A DNA stretch of 27,020 nt, taken from IMG/VR virus record IMGVR_UViG_3300037071_007185, positions 1 to 27,020 of that record; one strand, written 5' to 3'. Every line of letters begins with the position of its first letter. Position 1 is the stretch's first letter. The notes under the pieces are model-generated. The model did not search any database. It saw only the letters and a program-made list of their open reading frames with translations, and was not told where the DNA came from. The translations under genes and the position numbers were made by a program. Shown here piece after piece: positions 6,217-14,747 of the stretch. The DNA comes from a virus.

Positions 6217-9200
6217 GGTTGTAGCGTGGCGGCCCAGTTTGTTCCGGTCTCGAAATCAAACGCCACCTTGCCCTTCCGGCCCGGTGGAATGACGAAGGAG
6301 TTGTTCGTGATCGCTCCGCCGTACGAGATGATCGACGCGTGAGTGCGAAGCGTGCAATTCGTGCCAACACTGTTGGTCAGCGAGAATGTTCCCGATGAGG
6401 GGAAGCCGGCCATATTTCCGATGATTCCGGTCACGCCAACATCCGAAGTCATCACGTAGCTGGAAGCAGTGTATGGATACGAAAGCGTTATTCCATTCGT
6501 CGAGCTATCCCAGACGATGATCAACGGTGCAATCAGGTCGCCGTTCGTTCCAAACCCAGAGCGAAAAGTGAAGTCCGATCGCACAGCTTGGAAGATTGCG
6601 CCTTGCTGATTCGTTCCTGCTCTGGCGTACAAAAACGGCTCATAAATTTGCTGTTGTGGGCCAGTGAAAACTGCCCCTCCCTGAGCAAGCCAGCTTTCCC
6701 CGCCATACATACTTGGAGTTAGCTCCGCATCTGGAATTGGAGGGGCAAAAAACCTCCCGATGTGCCGCGTGCCAGTTCCGCTCGCATCGTTAGTTGTCGT
6801 GTAAATTTTGATCTTGTGTCCTCTTCGCTGGTCGTTGAGGACAAGCATCCCGTTGTCAACTGTTGCGGCCGTAACCGTGCCAGCCCGAATGTCGTAGCTT
6901 GGCTTGATGCCGTCAACCGTTGGAGTTCCCATCCTGAAAATGTCGTTCGTTTTTGAGAATGAACCCAGCGTCCAGTTGTCGATGACGATGTGAGATGCCT
7001 CTCGCGTCCCATCAATGACTGGTTCTGTTTCGGATGTGCCGCCCTCCATGTGAAGGCCGATAATGTGATTGTTGATGCCGCCAAGAATGAGCGCGCTCTG
7101 CGACCACGCTTCGATGTTCAGCGTAAAAAAATACATGAAGAGCGCCCCTTGACCATCGCCGGCAGCCGCTCGCATATCTATTCCGACTTCACAGGGCCCG
7201 ATTTCGAGGTTTGCAAAGTGCGCCTGCTGTCCGTAAAGCCGGAGTCCAAGCCGCACGTTTCCGATGCGCAAATTATTGATGTGGGACTGTTGCTGTACGT
7301 TCATTTGAACACCGCCGATGTTGGTGTAAATCTGGCCGTTGACGTACACATCCTCGATGTGAACCTTGACTAGACTGTAAGCCTCCGAATCCATGAATCC
7401 AGAGCCGTCGGTTGTCAGGTTTATGCGCGTCGAGTCGGCGACGTTGGCTTTGATCGTGAGCGCGGTTGCCGAGCTGGTCACGGCGTAATACGGGATGCCG
7501 TTCGTCAGCGGCGACGGGAGTGTTCCAGCGCCCATGTCGTAAAACACCACAACCGCGTTTGATGGCGATCCGGGCGGAAGCCATCCCGCAGGCACGGTGA
7601 TAACATCCGTGCTCGCGCTGGCAGTGAAAGCGTTTCGTGCGCCCTGTCTGGAGCCTAACAGGTAAGCATTTGTGTTCCCTTGTGGTGTCAAAGAATTGGC
7701 GTTGATCTGGATATTTCTCAACCGGGTGCTATTCGGAATCACCAGAGGCACGCCACCCGATATTGCGCTACCGGCTCCGTTGTAAATCACTCCAGCATTC
7801 CCCGCTTCATTCATCCCCTTCAGCATTTCGTAACCGGAGTTGTTACCGATTCCGGGAGATGTTTTGAACGCGGTTGGATACACTTCGCCTTGATCGTTCC
7901 AGACCACCCTCTCGCCTGCTGTGTGCGCCCTTGCCAGAGAGATATTGAATGACGCTGTGGCGCTTGAAACCGTGCTCACGGATCGGATTTCGGCATTCGT
8001 TGTCCCCCACCCAACGTAAACCCTGCCAGCCGTTCCAGCCGGGAACGCCGCCGGCCGGTCGAGGGTGACGCTGGTTGCGCCGACCAGAGTTGAAGCTGAA
8101 AGGTTGTACGAGAAAATCTCATTCGTGAACGCGGCAGACCCGTTGAATGTCAGCGACCAGTTCGTGATCCATCCACCGTCCAAAGACACAACGTCGGTGG
8201 CGTACAGCCCCCAAGAGCCGTTTGGAATCGTCCCGTTGAACACGCTTAAGTTCGTTGAGTAAGGACCGTTGGCAGGCGTTCCGGCAGCGGTTCCGTCGCG
8301 AGAGGTCGGGCGGTATGTTCCGTTTGTGATGGTCGCCTCCGGGACAAATTCGGTGGCGGAAGTCGTAAACACCATGTTCGCGTATGCGGGCGGAGCAAGT
8401 GAGTCGCTCCCGCACCCGTCCATCAGTTTAATCTGCTGCCCGTCCGGTCCGACCAGCACCAGCACAACGTCGCTTGGAACGCTGTGGCTAAACCCATTGA
8501 TGCTGACGCTCATTGAGACAATCGTTCCGTCAATTCCTGACACGACAATGCTGGACGGATACGGGGTTGCGTCTCCGGATTCGGAAATGGTTATCACCGA
8601 CGAGTTCGTGAAGCTTCCCGACGCCGAATCGCCAGACCCTCCGGATCCGGATGCGGTTGATGAAATCGTCCATGCACGCCCATTGGCGTTGGTGCCAATC
8701 GTGATGTTGCTTCCGGGGATGAGGTCGAGTGCGTTCGACATGCCGATCGCGTTTCCGTAAACCTGACCATTCAAGACTATCCCGCCTGTTGGAGCTTCGA
8801 CCTGAAACCGTCCGTACACATCGTTGGTGTAAAGACGTTCCGACGAGCTCCCGGTGTTCGTGCCGACCCATATGTAAGAATACTCACCTAAAGCCGTGCC
8901 TTGTCCGTGTGCCTGAGAGGCATACGCGCCGGCAATTGCCTCAATCCCGGTAGTAATGCTGTAATCTCCGGCCGCGCGCGTGTTTAGACCGCTCCCGTGA
9001 GCCGACCTCCCGTTGACGACGTTTGATTCTCCCTCCACATGCCCGTAGATCGCTGGAGAATTTATCGTGTTCCCATTTCCCTCTGCATGAGAACCGGAGG
9101 CATTGGCGGCGGTTCCAAATCCTTCCGAGTGCGAAAAAACACCAGCCGCACGAGTTCTTCCGCCTTCTGCATGGGAGAATTTTCCGACGGTTGACAGCGC

Positions 9201-9479
9201 GTTCGATCCGTTGTCTAACCGCGCGACATTCGTGAGGGAAAAAAGCGCTCCATTGATGTCGCTGAGCCAAGGTGTTTGGGATTGACTGAACAGATTGCTC
9301 GACGACAGGTTGTAATTTGTCTCACCCACGCGCCCGATGATGAACACGTCCGACCCAAGAAGGTTGGTTGTGTACGGATACTTTGCACCGTCTGATGTGC
9401 GCCGGAACTGCCCAGAAGCAGGCAGTCCAAACGATAGCATTAGTGCAAGAGTTGCAAGTTTCAAAATTGTGTTTTTCAT
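6213..9479 (-). CDS. Large exported fibre: YadA-like head, P-domain, beta-helix
   Basis: The 1088-residue protein has a Sec signal (MKNTILKLATLALMLSFGLP, cut near residue 24). Residues about 98-200 hold YadA-like head repeats such as FSHAEGG, FSHSEGF, GSHAEGN and YGHVEGE. Residues about 290-447 match a proprotein-convertase P-domain: VPSDVVLVLVGPDG, then IPNGSWGLYATDVVSLDGGW and WSLTF. From about 560 to 850 there are short strand turns with many N and G (LRNIQINANSL, INNLRIGNVRLGL, NHIIGLHMEGGT) as in a right-handed beta-helix tailspike. The likely role is receptor binding or host-surface contact, probably as a trimer. The ATG at 9479 has no clear ribosome binding site and lies nine bases after the vWA stop. 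The stop overlaps the LamG-like gene. The P-domain is rare in phage fibres. Confidence 0.8.
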   Translation of the reverse strand: MKNTILKLATLALMLSFGLPASGQFRRTSDGAKYPYTTNLLGSDVFIIGRVGETNYNLSSSNLFSQSQTPWLSDINGALFSLTNVARLDNGSNALSTVGKFSHAEGGRTRAAGVFSHSEGFGTAANASGSHAEGNGNTINSPAIYGHVEGESNVVNGRSAHGSGLNTRAAGDYSITTGIEAIAGAYASQAHGQGTALGEYSYIWVGTNTGSSSERLYTNDVYGRFQVEAPTGGIVLNGQVYGNAIGMSNALDLIPGSNITIGTNANGRAWTISSTASGSGGSGDSASGSFTNSSVITISESGDATPYPSSIVVSGIDGTIVSMSVSINGFSHSVPSDVVLVLVGPDGQQIKLMDGCGSDSLAPPAYANMVFTTSATEFVPEATITNGTYRPTSRDGTAAGTPANGPYSTNLSVFNGTIPNGSWGLYATDVVSLDGGWITNWSLTFNGSAAFTNEIFSYNLSASTLVGATSVTLDRPAAFPAGTAGRVYVGWGTTNAEIRSVSTVSSATASFNISLARAHTAGERVVWNDQGEVYPTAFKTSPGIGNNSGYEMLKGMNEAGNAGVIYNGAGSAISGGVPLVIPNSTRLRNIQINANSLTPQGNTNAYLLGSRQGARNAFTASASTDVITVPAGWLPPGSPSNAVVVFYDMGAGTLPSPLTNGIPYYAVTSSATALTIKANVADSTRINLTTDGSGFMDSEAYSLVKVHIEDVYVNGQIYTNIGGVQMNVQQQSHINNLRIGNVRLGLRLYGQQAHFANLEIGPCEVGIDMRAAAGDGQGALFMYFFTLNIEAWSQSALILGGINNHIIGLHMEGGTSETEPVIDGTREASHIVIDNWTLGSFSKTNDIFRMGTPTVDGIKPSYDIRAGTVTAATVDNGMLVLNDQRRGHKIKIYTTTNDASGTGTRHIGRFFAPPIPDAELTPSMYGGESWLAQGGAVFTGPQQQIYEPFLYARAGTNQQGAIFQAVRSDFTFRSGFGTNGDLIAPLIIVWDSSTNGITLSYPYTASSYVMTSDVGVTGIIGNMAGFPSSGTFSLTNSVGTNCTLRTHASIISYGGAITNNSFVIPPGRKGKVAFDFETGTNWAATLQP

Positions 9480-9488
9480 AAATCAAAA

Positions 9489-12200
9489 TCAGTCTGGGAA
9501 GGGTTCACCGCCTTCACCGCCAATCGGATCGTCTTCGTCTTCACCGGCGATGAAGTTGCCTTCCTCGTCCACGCAGACCAGCGCATCCTCCGCAGCTTCC
9601 CGCGCGGCATCCTCGGCCATTATTCTGGCCTCGTCCGCACTGTTAAAACTGTGGCCGACGGCGCTCGACGACGACTCTCCGAATGTTCCAAATGGGCAAG
9701 TGGCGACGTACGTCGCGGTCGCCGTGTATCGGAACATGCAATTCAACTCTGCGTTTGCGAGCGCTTCAGCTTTGGCTATGGCATCGTTATCTGCGGCAGA
9801 TTGGCTGCTTCCCTCGCCATCGCTCTCAGCGCACGCCAAAGCTTCGACGTCGCCGAACAGGGACAACGCCATCACCTTTCCGTCGGCGCTTGGGAATCCC
9901 GGTCCAAGGCTGATTCGGTAGTACAGGTAGGCGTCAGAGGCGGCTGGAAGCTCGTATGCCGCCGTCAGTCCGGGAATGACGAACCGCTGGATAGTCGAGT
10001 CCAGCGGGAACCACGTTACCCGGTCAAATGACCCCTGAAAGAACATCGTCGAATACGGGAAAAATCCGCTCGGATTCCAAATTCGGTTGAACGTGACACG
10101 GTATCGCCTGACTGCCGTCGCGGTATCGAGTCTGACAATTGTCTGGTATTCCGCATTGCCGAGTTCTCCGGATTCGAGCGTTTCACCAGACAGTTCCGGG
10201 CCGAAGTTGACGTAGCCATCGGGGCACGAAGCGCAACCAGTTTGAGTTGATGTGAAGTTTCCGGGCGGCACATTTCCAGCCTCCAAAATCGGCAGCGGAT
10301 TCGGGTCTTCAAGCTGGGCCACTGGCGGAGTATCGAGGCAACCGTCGCCGTAGCAGTTGTAACCGTAAGCGTAGCCAACCAGCGTCGCGTACTCGCCAAC
10401 CGGCGCGGTTGGGTCTCCCGAAACTGGAACCCACTCTCCGACTGGGAAATCATTCGGTGCGCAGGTGTAAAGCACGGACGCCATCGAGTCGCGAATTTCC
10501 CATGCGCCACTATCCTCGCTGAAGATGATTTGGTTTGTGCCTCCACTGGCTTGAGTCCACTCGGTCTCGCTGACCTTGGTATATTCTCCATTTACATCGG
10601 CGGTCCCGGAGCCGAAAAGCGTGAGGGAGTTCGTATCCGTTCCAATCTCCTGCGGGATGGTGCCTTGGCCGCATTGAGGCCCGACATACACTGGGTTCTC
10701 GGAGTCGAAGTTGTCCGAGAACAGGATCGTCCCGTGCGTGACACTGCTCAGGGTCACGGAGTTCACTAAGATGCCGGACATTTGATCCGGGTCAGGAATC
10801 GGAAACCCAATCGAGGCAATCTGCTGAACCTCGATCTTCACCATGCACTCAACGGGCGGGATGAACGTGAAAAGGTAGTCGTGAAACCCGCTCAAATAGT
10901 CTTCAATCAGGATATTCTGAATCCAAAGGTCCGCGGAATCTTGGCTGCGAACCTTAATTTGTACCGTCGCAAGCGAGTCTGCGAAAACGTGGTTGCCGGC
11001 CATGTTCAGCACGACACGGTATTCCTCGCCGGCAGCCACGGCGAATGAATCCTTCGTGATCAACAGCGGGTTGGCCGGCGTGCCGCTTCCAACCAGATCG
11101 AGATAGAGGCCGTTTCCGGGCAGGTAATCGAAGAAGCCGTTTCCCAATAAATCAACCGACCCGCCTCCCGAGATATCCCATTTCAGCAAATCCGTGAATG
11201 CGAGCGTGCCTTGGTTTTCAACCTCGTCTCCGGCCGGCGTGCAGTTTCCGGCGCAAAGATACCCCTTGAGCGCAACGACGTAATCGAGCGCGGCGTCCTC
11301 AGTGGCTTGGAACGCGTTGACGAAGAATCCTCCCGTAGAAATTCCCGAGAGAAGGTTGTAGCCGGCGCCGTGAGCCCTCACACCCAACGCCACGATGATT
11401 CCACCAGCCGATTTGAAATCGTCGGCGAGTTGGATTGGGTTCGGAAACTCGACGTAGCTGGGCGTCGTGTCCTCGCCGTCGGAAATCAGGACCAGCAGCT
11501 TACGGTCTGCCGTCGTCGCGTTGAGAGAGTCGATGGCTGCCGCGAGCGCATCGTAAAACGTCGTGTCGTCCTGCGTCTGTAGAATCTGAGGCACGAGCGC
11601 GGCGACAGCAGCCTTGTCGGATATTGGCGGCGAGAGAACCGTGGCTTGCTCCTTCGTGAACCGGGCCAAACCGACCAAATCCTTGTCTTCGTTGACGCTT
11701 TCAATCAGAGCCGTTGCCGCAGTTTTTGCGAACACGAGCTTCTTCGTGTAAGACGAGGAGAACTGCTGGGACATGGACCGGGTTTGGTCCACCAGAACCA
11801 TGATCGCAACCGTCAGGTCGTCGCAGCAATCCGCGCCAGACATTACCGTGATTTCCGCCTGCGCTGTCTGCGATTGGTAGGTGGCTGTAATCGTGGCCGA
11901 GCCAGCACCGGTACCGGTCGCGTTTCCGGTTGTTGCTCCGATTAGCGCAACGTCCCCGTTCGAGCTTTGGAAGATCGTAGATGAAGTGACATCCGTTTCC
12001 GCGCCGTTGATAACCGTGAACGCGCGGAATGAGACGCTTCCGAGTTCGCAGATCAAGGAGACGCCCGGCTTGATGATGAAGCGCTCCTCAGCCGGGCAAA
12101 GGTCAGGGTGCGCCAAAGCATACGCGAGGTCGTCGCACCTTGTATCGGGCGGCGGAGGCGTGTTTACGCACTGAATGGTGCTGATGCGCCCAAGGTTCAT
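9489..12200 (-). CDS. von Willebrand factor A domain protein with Ig-like and carbohydrate-binding-like modules
   Basis: The 903-residue protein has no signal peptide. Residues about 40-120 resemble a BIG2-type Ig domain (FIIKPGVSLI ... SATITATYQSQTAQAEITVM). A vWA domain follows at about 128-340 with the metal site DQTRSMS at 138-144 (Thr replaces the usual first Ser), DDTTFYDAL near 211-219 and ISDGEDTT near 239-246. The next part, LPGNGLYLDLVGSG ... EEYRVVLNMAGNH, resembles DUF642/galactose-binding-like sandwiches. The end carries one and a half Cys-containing repeats like those of the adaptor, then an acidic tail. vWA domains bind protein ligands through a metal. The ATG at 12200 overlaps the adaptor stop (ATGA); a longer frame upstream was not used. 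The likely role is an adhesive tail or neck appendage. Confidence 0.82.
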   Translation of the reverse strand: MNLGRISTIQCVNTPPPPDTRCDDLAYALAHPDLCPAEERFIIKPGVSLICELGSVSFRAFTVINGAETDVTSSTIFQSSNGDVALIGATTGNATGTGAGSATITATYQSQTAQAEITVMSGADCCDDLTVAIMVLVDQTRSMSQQFSSSYTKKLVFAKTAATALIESVNEDKDLVGLARFTKEQATVLSPPISDKAAVAALVPQILQTQDDTTFYDALAAAIDSLNATTADRKLLVLISDGEDTTPSYVEFPNPIQLADDFKSAGGIIVALGVRAHGAGYNLLSGISTGGFFVNAFQATEDAALDYVVALKGYLCAGNCTPAGDEVENQGTLAFTDLLKWDISGGGSVDLLGNGFFDYLPGNGLYLDLVGSGTPANPLLITKDSFAVAAGEEYRVVLNMAGNHVFADSLATVQIKVRSQDSADLWIQNILIEDYLSGFHDYLFTFIPPVECMVKIEVQQIASIGFPIPDPDQMSGILVNSVTLSSVTHGTILFSDNFDSENPVYVGPQCGQGTIPQEIGTDTNSLTLFGSGTADVNGEYTKVSETEWTQASGGTNQIIFSEDSGAWEIRDSMASVLYTCAPNDFPVGEWVPVSGDPTAPVGEYATLVGYAYGYNCYGDGCLDTPPVAQLEDPNPLPILEAGNVPPGNFTSTQTGCASCPDGYVNFGPELSGETLESGELGNAEYQTIVRLDTATAVRRYRVTFNRIWNPSGFFPYSTMFFQGSFDRVTWFPLDSTIQRFVIPGLTAAYELPAASDAYLYYRISLGPGFPSADGKVMALSLFGDVEALACAESDGEGSSQSAADNDAIAKAEALANAELNCMFRYTATATYVATCPFGTFGESSSSAVGHSFNSADEARIMAEDAAREAAEDALVCVDEEGNFIAGEDEDDPIGGEGGEPFPD
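9573..9809 (-). repeat. Protein-level Cys repeats at the end of the vWA gene
   Basis: Residues about 798-876 of the vWA protein contain a half repeat ending in AELNC and a full unit FRYTATATYVATC to AEDALVC. The unit has the same order as in the neighbouring adaptor: aromatic start, ATAxCP, a strand, then an Ala-rich helix that ends with Cys. It resembles DUF5977-type repeats. The resemblance is at protein level only. Confidence 0.55.
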
Positions 12201-13987
12201 GGTGGGTTGCAAATGGACTGATCTGGCAGCGGTGTCAGGCTGGTGTTGAAATGCTGCCCGACCTGCTCGGGGCACGGGTCGCTCGGACTTCCAGATTGGA
12301 GAATCTGACATTGCGTCGCCGCGAACTGGTTCGCCTTAACTTGCGCCATGCTGTCCGCTAAGTTGTTTGCGGCCGTCTGATTGGAGGCAGTAACGACTCC
12401 AGCAGGGACAGAGACCCTGATTTCCAAACTACATGTTCGGTTTGATGGGGCGACGTAACAGCCAACAAAGAATGTTAGGGTGCCGCGGTCTTGATTGCAA
12501 AACACCTGAACCGGATCCGGGCAGAGACCCGCAAGCAGCAATGTCGCCTGACGCAGCGCTTCCTCGTAGGCGAGTTGGTTCGCCTTGGCTTGCCCACCTT
12601 CTGCCGTCGTTGCGCTGAACGTGCTTTCTGCCACGGTGTAGGTTTGAGGATTCGAATCATCCTCGCAGGCCACGTCCGCCGTCTGCGGCGCGTTGTAAAA
12701 CGTGCAGGCGAGTTGGGCCGCGGCAAGCTCGTCGGCGGCATCTTGAGCATCTTCTGTAGCAGCATCCTCGCTGACCGTCGAACTGTATCCGTGCCCGGGC
12801 CCGCCGGCAGGTATGCTGACGGACACGTTATCGCCAGCCGCTGCCGGAGTGTCGCCGCTTGCCGCCGGGCAACTCGCGTGGCCGACCACTGCCCGGTTGT
12901 AGTAAATCACATCTTGCGTCTGGCAATCGAGTTGCGCCTGAGCCATCTCGCGGGCTTGGTCGATCGCCTTCTGATTCGCGTCTCCTTTTGAAATCGTCGA
13001 GGCGATCGTTTCCGCCGGCACAATAACCGTAACTGGTTCTCCGGTCTGATTTGCCGGGCAGGTCGCCGTGGCCTGCTGCTGGTCATTGTAGAATAGCTTG
13101 ACCACCGGGGCGATGCCGCGCGCGCCTCCAGAGCCGCCATCACGTTCGGATTCGCAGGACCGCACACGGTTTTCTTCGGCGCAGTCATACATCAATTCCG
13201 AGAGAGCTTTGCGGTACTCGAGCTCGTAGAGGCTCGCGGCATTGGCGTCGCGATCCCAGTCACGAGCGTGCTCCCAGCGCAGGAACAACTCGACGGCTCG
13301 AAACAGTCCCGGATCATCATCAACGAGGTCTGCGTCCACCCAGTCGCGTTTGATGCCGTTCCATCGCAGCAATGCCGATTCGGTTGTCTGGAGCCATGGC
13401 GCAACCAGCACGCGTCCGTTCTCGACGGCCCACACTCCCGCCTGCGCACGTCCAAAATCGGAGTCCGTGGAAGCCTGTGGGTATTTGTAGCCAAGTTGGA
13501 GCGCTGGCAGACCGGCTGGCACGCCCTCGTCGGTTGGCACTGGCACGGTGTTCTTGTTTCCGCAGAGGCCGGCTGGAATCGCGAAGAATCCGGACAGCGT
13601 GAACCCAAAGCATCCAGCCTCACGTGACCGACCAAGCCAATTCCGTATGTGGCACGGATCCACCTGCTGGTATTCGATCTCTGAACAATAATCGTCAGGA
13701 GACTCAGGATCCTCTCGGCCCGTCTCCGGGTTGATCTTGTCGATCACGGATAGTCTCATGATGCGCGCGCGCGGGAAGTCGAACGATGTCAGGCCGCAGT
13801 TGAAATACGTGGCGCAGTGGGGGACGATGTGCGTGTTGTTGTTCTGGAGGCATTCAACCCAACGCTGGAGGTCCACCAGCGCGTCCAAGATGGACTTGTC
13901 GTGCGCGATCCTCAAATTACGCGCCTCGCCGGCCGGGAACACCCGCGAGCGAACGGCGGTCTTGAATTGGAGGAACGTCAGTGGCAA
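12197..13987 (-). CDS. Neck adaptor (head-tail connector) fused to four Cys repeats
   Basis: The 596-residue protein has two parts. Residues 1-285 resemble portal-side adaptors of short-tailed phages: MPLTFLQFKTAVRSRVF, a VECLQNNNTHIVP segment, then ALLRWNGIKRDW with FRAVELFLRWEHARDWDRD and LYELEYRKALSELMYDC, a helical pattern shared with tail tubular/adaptor proteins. Residues 299-560 hold four units of about 57-67 residues that start FYN or a variant, contain ATAxCP or similar, VxVPAG, and end in an Ala-rich helix with Cys, as in DUF5977-type repeats. The TTG start at 13987 is supported by GAGGA seven bases upstream and by the stop of the previous gene four bases before it. The stop overlaps the vWA start. 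The adaptor would join the portal ring to the tail; the repeats may project from it. Confidence 0.72.
   Translation of the reverse strand: MPLTFLQFKTAVRSRVFPAGEARNLRIAHDKSILDALVDLQRWVECLQNNNTHIVPHCATYFNCGLTSFDFPRARIMRLSVIDKINPETGREDPESPDDYCSEIEYQQVDPCHIRNWLGRSREAGCFGFTLSGFFAIPAGLCGNKNTVPVPTDEGVPAGLPALQLGYKYPQASTDSDFGRAQAGVWAVENGRVLVAPWLQTTESALLRWNGIKRDWVDADLVDDDPGLFRAVELFLRWEHARDWDRDANAASLYELEYRKALSELMYDCAEENRVRSCESERDGGSGGARGIAPVVKLFYNDQQQATATCPANQTGEPVTVIVPAETIASTISKGDANQKAIDQAREMAQAQLDCQTQDVIYYNRAVVGHASCPAASGDTPAAAGDNVSVSIPAGGPGHGYSSTVSEDAATEDAQDAADELAAAQLACTFYNAPQTADVACEDDSNPQTYTVAESTFSATTAEGGQAKANQLAYEEALRQATLLLAGLCPDPVQVFCNQDRGTLTFFVGCYVAPSNRTCSLEIRVSVPAGVVTASNQTAANNLADSMAQVKANQFAATQCQILQSGSPSDPCPEQVGQHFNTSLTPLPDQSICNPP
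12308..13093 (-). repeat. Four tandem Cys repeats inside the adaptor gene
   Basis: The units cover residues about 299-355, 362-428, 430-489 and 497-560. The first three start FYN, YYN and FYN; all carry one Cys near the start and one at the end of an Ala/Gln-rich helix (AQLDC, AQLAC, LAGLC, AATQC). The fourth is more diverged. The repeat is visible in protein but not as near-identical DNA, so it is old. Spaced Cys pairs could make disulfides outside the cell or bind metal. Confidence 0.65.
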
Positions 13988-13990
13988 TGG

Positions 13991-14638
13991 TTAATCCTCG
14001 GTCGGTGTCAGACTCACCAGTGACCGGCCAGCAGCTTTCTTGATGACAGGCATTTTGATGTGCTTCCTGCCAGTCGCCGGGTGGAACTCGCCGTGATGGT
14101 CAGGCGCGGGAACGGGATCGGTTGCCGCTTTCCCGGAGTCGGCAACCGTCCCGCCACCACCAACGGCGACACCATCACCGCTGGAAATTGGATGCGCTCG
14201 CGCGAATGGCTTAGCCACCACAACACCGCCGTCTCCCCGTTGGAGCGGCTTTTGGTTTTTTGGTGGCATTGTCGGCGCCACGCGCAGCCCTTGCTGCGAT
14301 GATTTTGGCTCGGGCGACCTGAATGGGAGGTTTTTTTTTAAGTCCTCGTAGGTCAGCTCGTCAATCGCAACGATGCCGCCGCGGCCTTTGCCGCCGTTGG
14401 CGCGCGCTGAAGCAGTGAGCGCGGATGACACAGGATCGTTTGCGGCAATCCTCAATACGCCGAGGTTTCGGTCGAGGGGCTCGAATTGAACCGGCTTCCC
14501 GTTGACGTAATAAGTGGTCGAGAACAAGACCTTCTTGAAGAAAATGAACTCGATCGTCGGTGTGTGGGATTCAGCCTGCAAATTGACCGTTGGCGCTGAG
14601 GCAGGCTGCTCAGCGTCCAGTGTCTCTGTTCCATTCAT
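13991..14638 (-). CDS. Hypothetical structural-region protein, 215 residues
   Basis: I do not recognise this family. The N-terminal half (to about residue 100) looks folded: TIEFIFFKKVLFSTTYYVNG, VQFEPLDRNLGVLRIA, and GGIVAIDELTYEDLKK. The second half is a low-complexity linker rich in Pro, Gly, Lys and Ala that ends in KMPVIKKAAGRSLVSLTP. It lies between the capsid and adaptor genes, the usual place for a head-decoration, stopper or capsid-linked protein, but that is only positional. The ATG at 14638 has no Shine-Dalgarno; an A/C-rich leader ending AAACACC precedes it. An unbroken run of nine A in the coding strand at residues 100-103 may cause slippage. The stop is four bases before the adaptor TTG. 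Confidence 0.7.
   Translation of the reverse strand: MNGTETLDAEQPASAPTVNLQAESHTPTIEFIFFKKVLFSTTYYVNGKPVQFEPLDRNLGVLRIAANDPVSSALTASARANGGKGRGGIVAIDELTYEDLKKNLPFRSPEPKSSQQGLRVAPTMPPKNQKPLQRGDGGVVVAKPFARAHPISSGDGVAVGGGGTVADSGKAATDPVPAPDHHGEFHPATGRKHIKMPVIKKAAGRSLVSLTPTED
14331..14339 (-). other. A9 slippery run in the 215-residue gene
   Basis: In the coding strand the codons TTA AAA AAA AAC at residues 100-103 contain nine A in a row, including the heptamer A AAA AAC in the correct phase for a -1 slip. A -1 shift would replace the Pro/Gly-rich tail with a basic tail of under 40 residues that ends at a TAA at 14211-14213. Whether any slippage happens cannot be told from sequence. Confidence 0.3.
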
Positions 14639-14677
14639 GGTGTTTGGTGTGTTTTTGTTGGTGGTTTTGTGTGAGAA

Positions 14678-14706
14678 GGGCGGGAGAGTTTATCACTCCC
14701 CCGCCC
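14678..14706 (-). terminator. GC-rich hairpin after the capsid gene
   Basis: A stem of GGGCGGG with CCCGCCC (14678-14684 and 14700-14706), one A-C mismatch and about four more inner pairs around a five-base loop lies in the 109-base gap between the capsid stop (14748) and the next ATG (14638). On the minus strand it is followed by TTCTCACAC, not a strong T run, so it is a weak terminator or an RNA-end stabiliser for the capsid message. The rest of the gap is A/C-rich leader for the next gene. Confidence 0.5.
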
Positions 14707-14747
14707 ACGAATTCATATCTGTCCTCTCAGTGAACGGGACTGCGGGA

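Noticed and set aside
14014-14226. A +1 frame of about 70 codons in the 215-residue gene
   Set aside because: It is open only because of GC-rich codon bias; the zero frame ends in a sensible position before the adaptor start.
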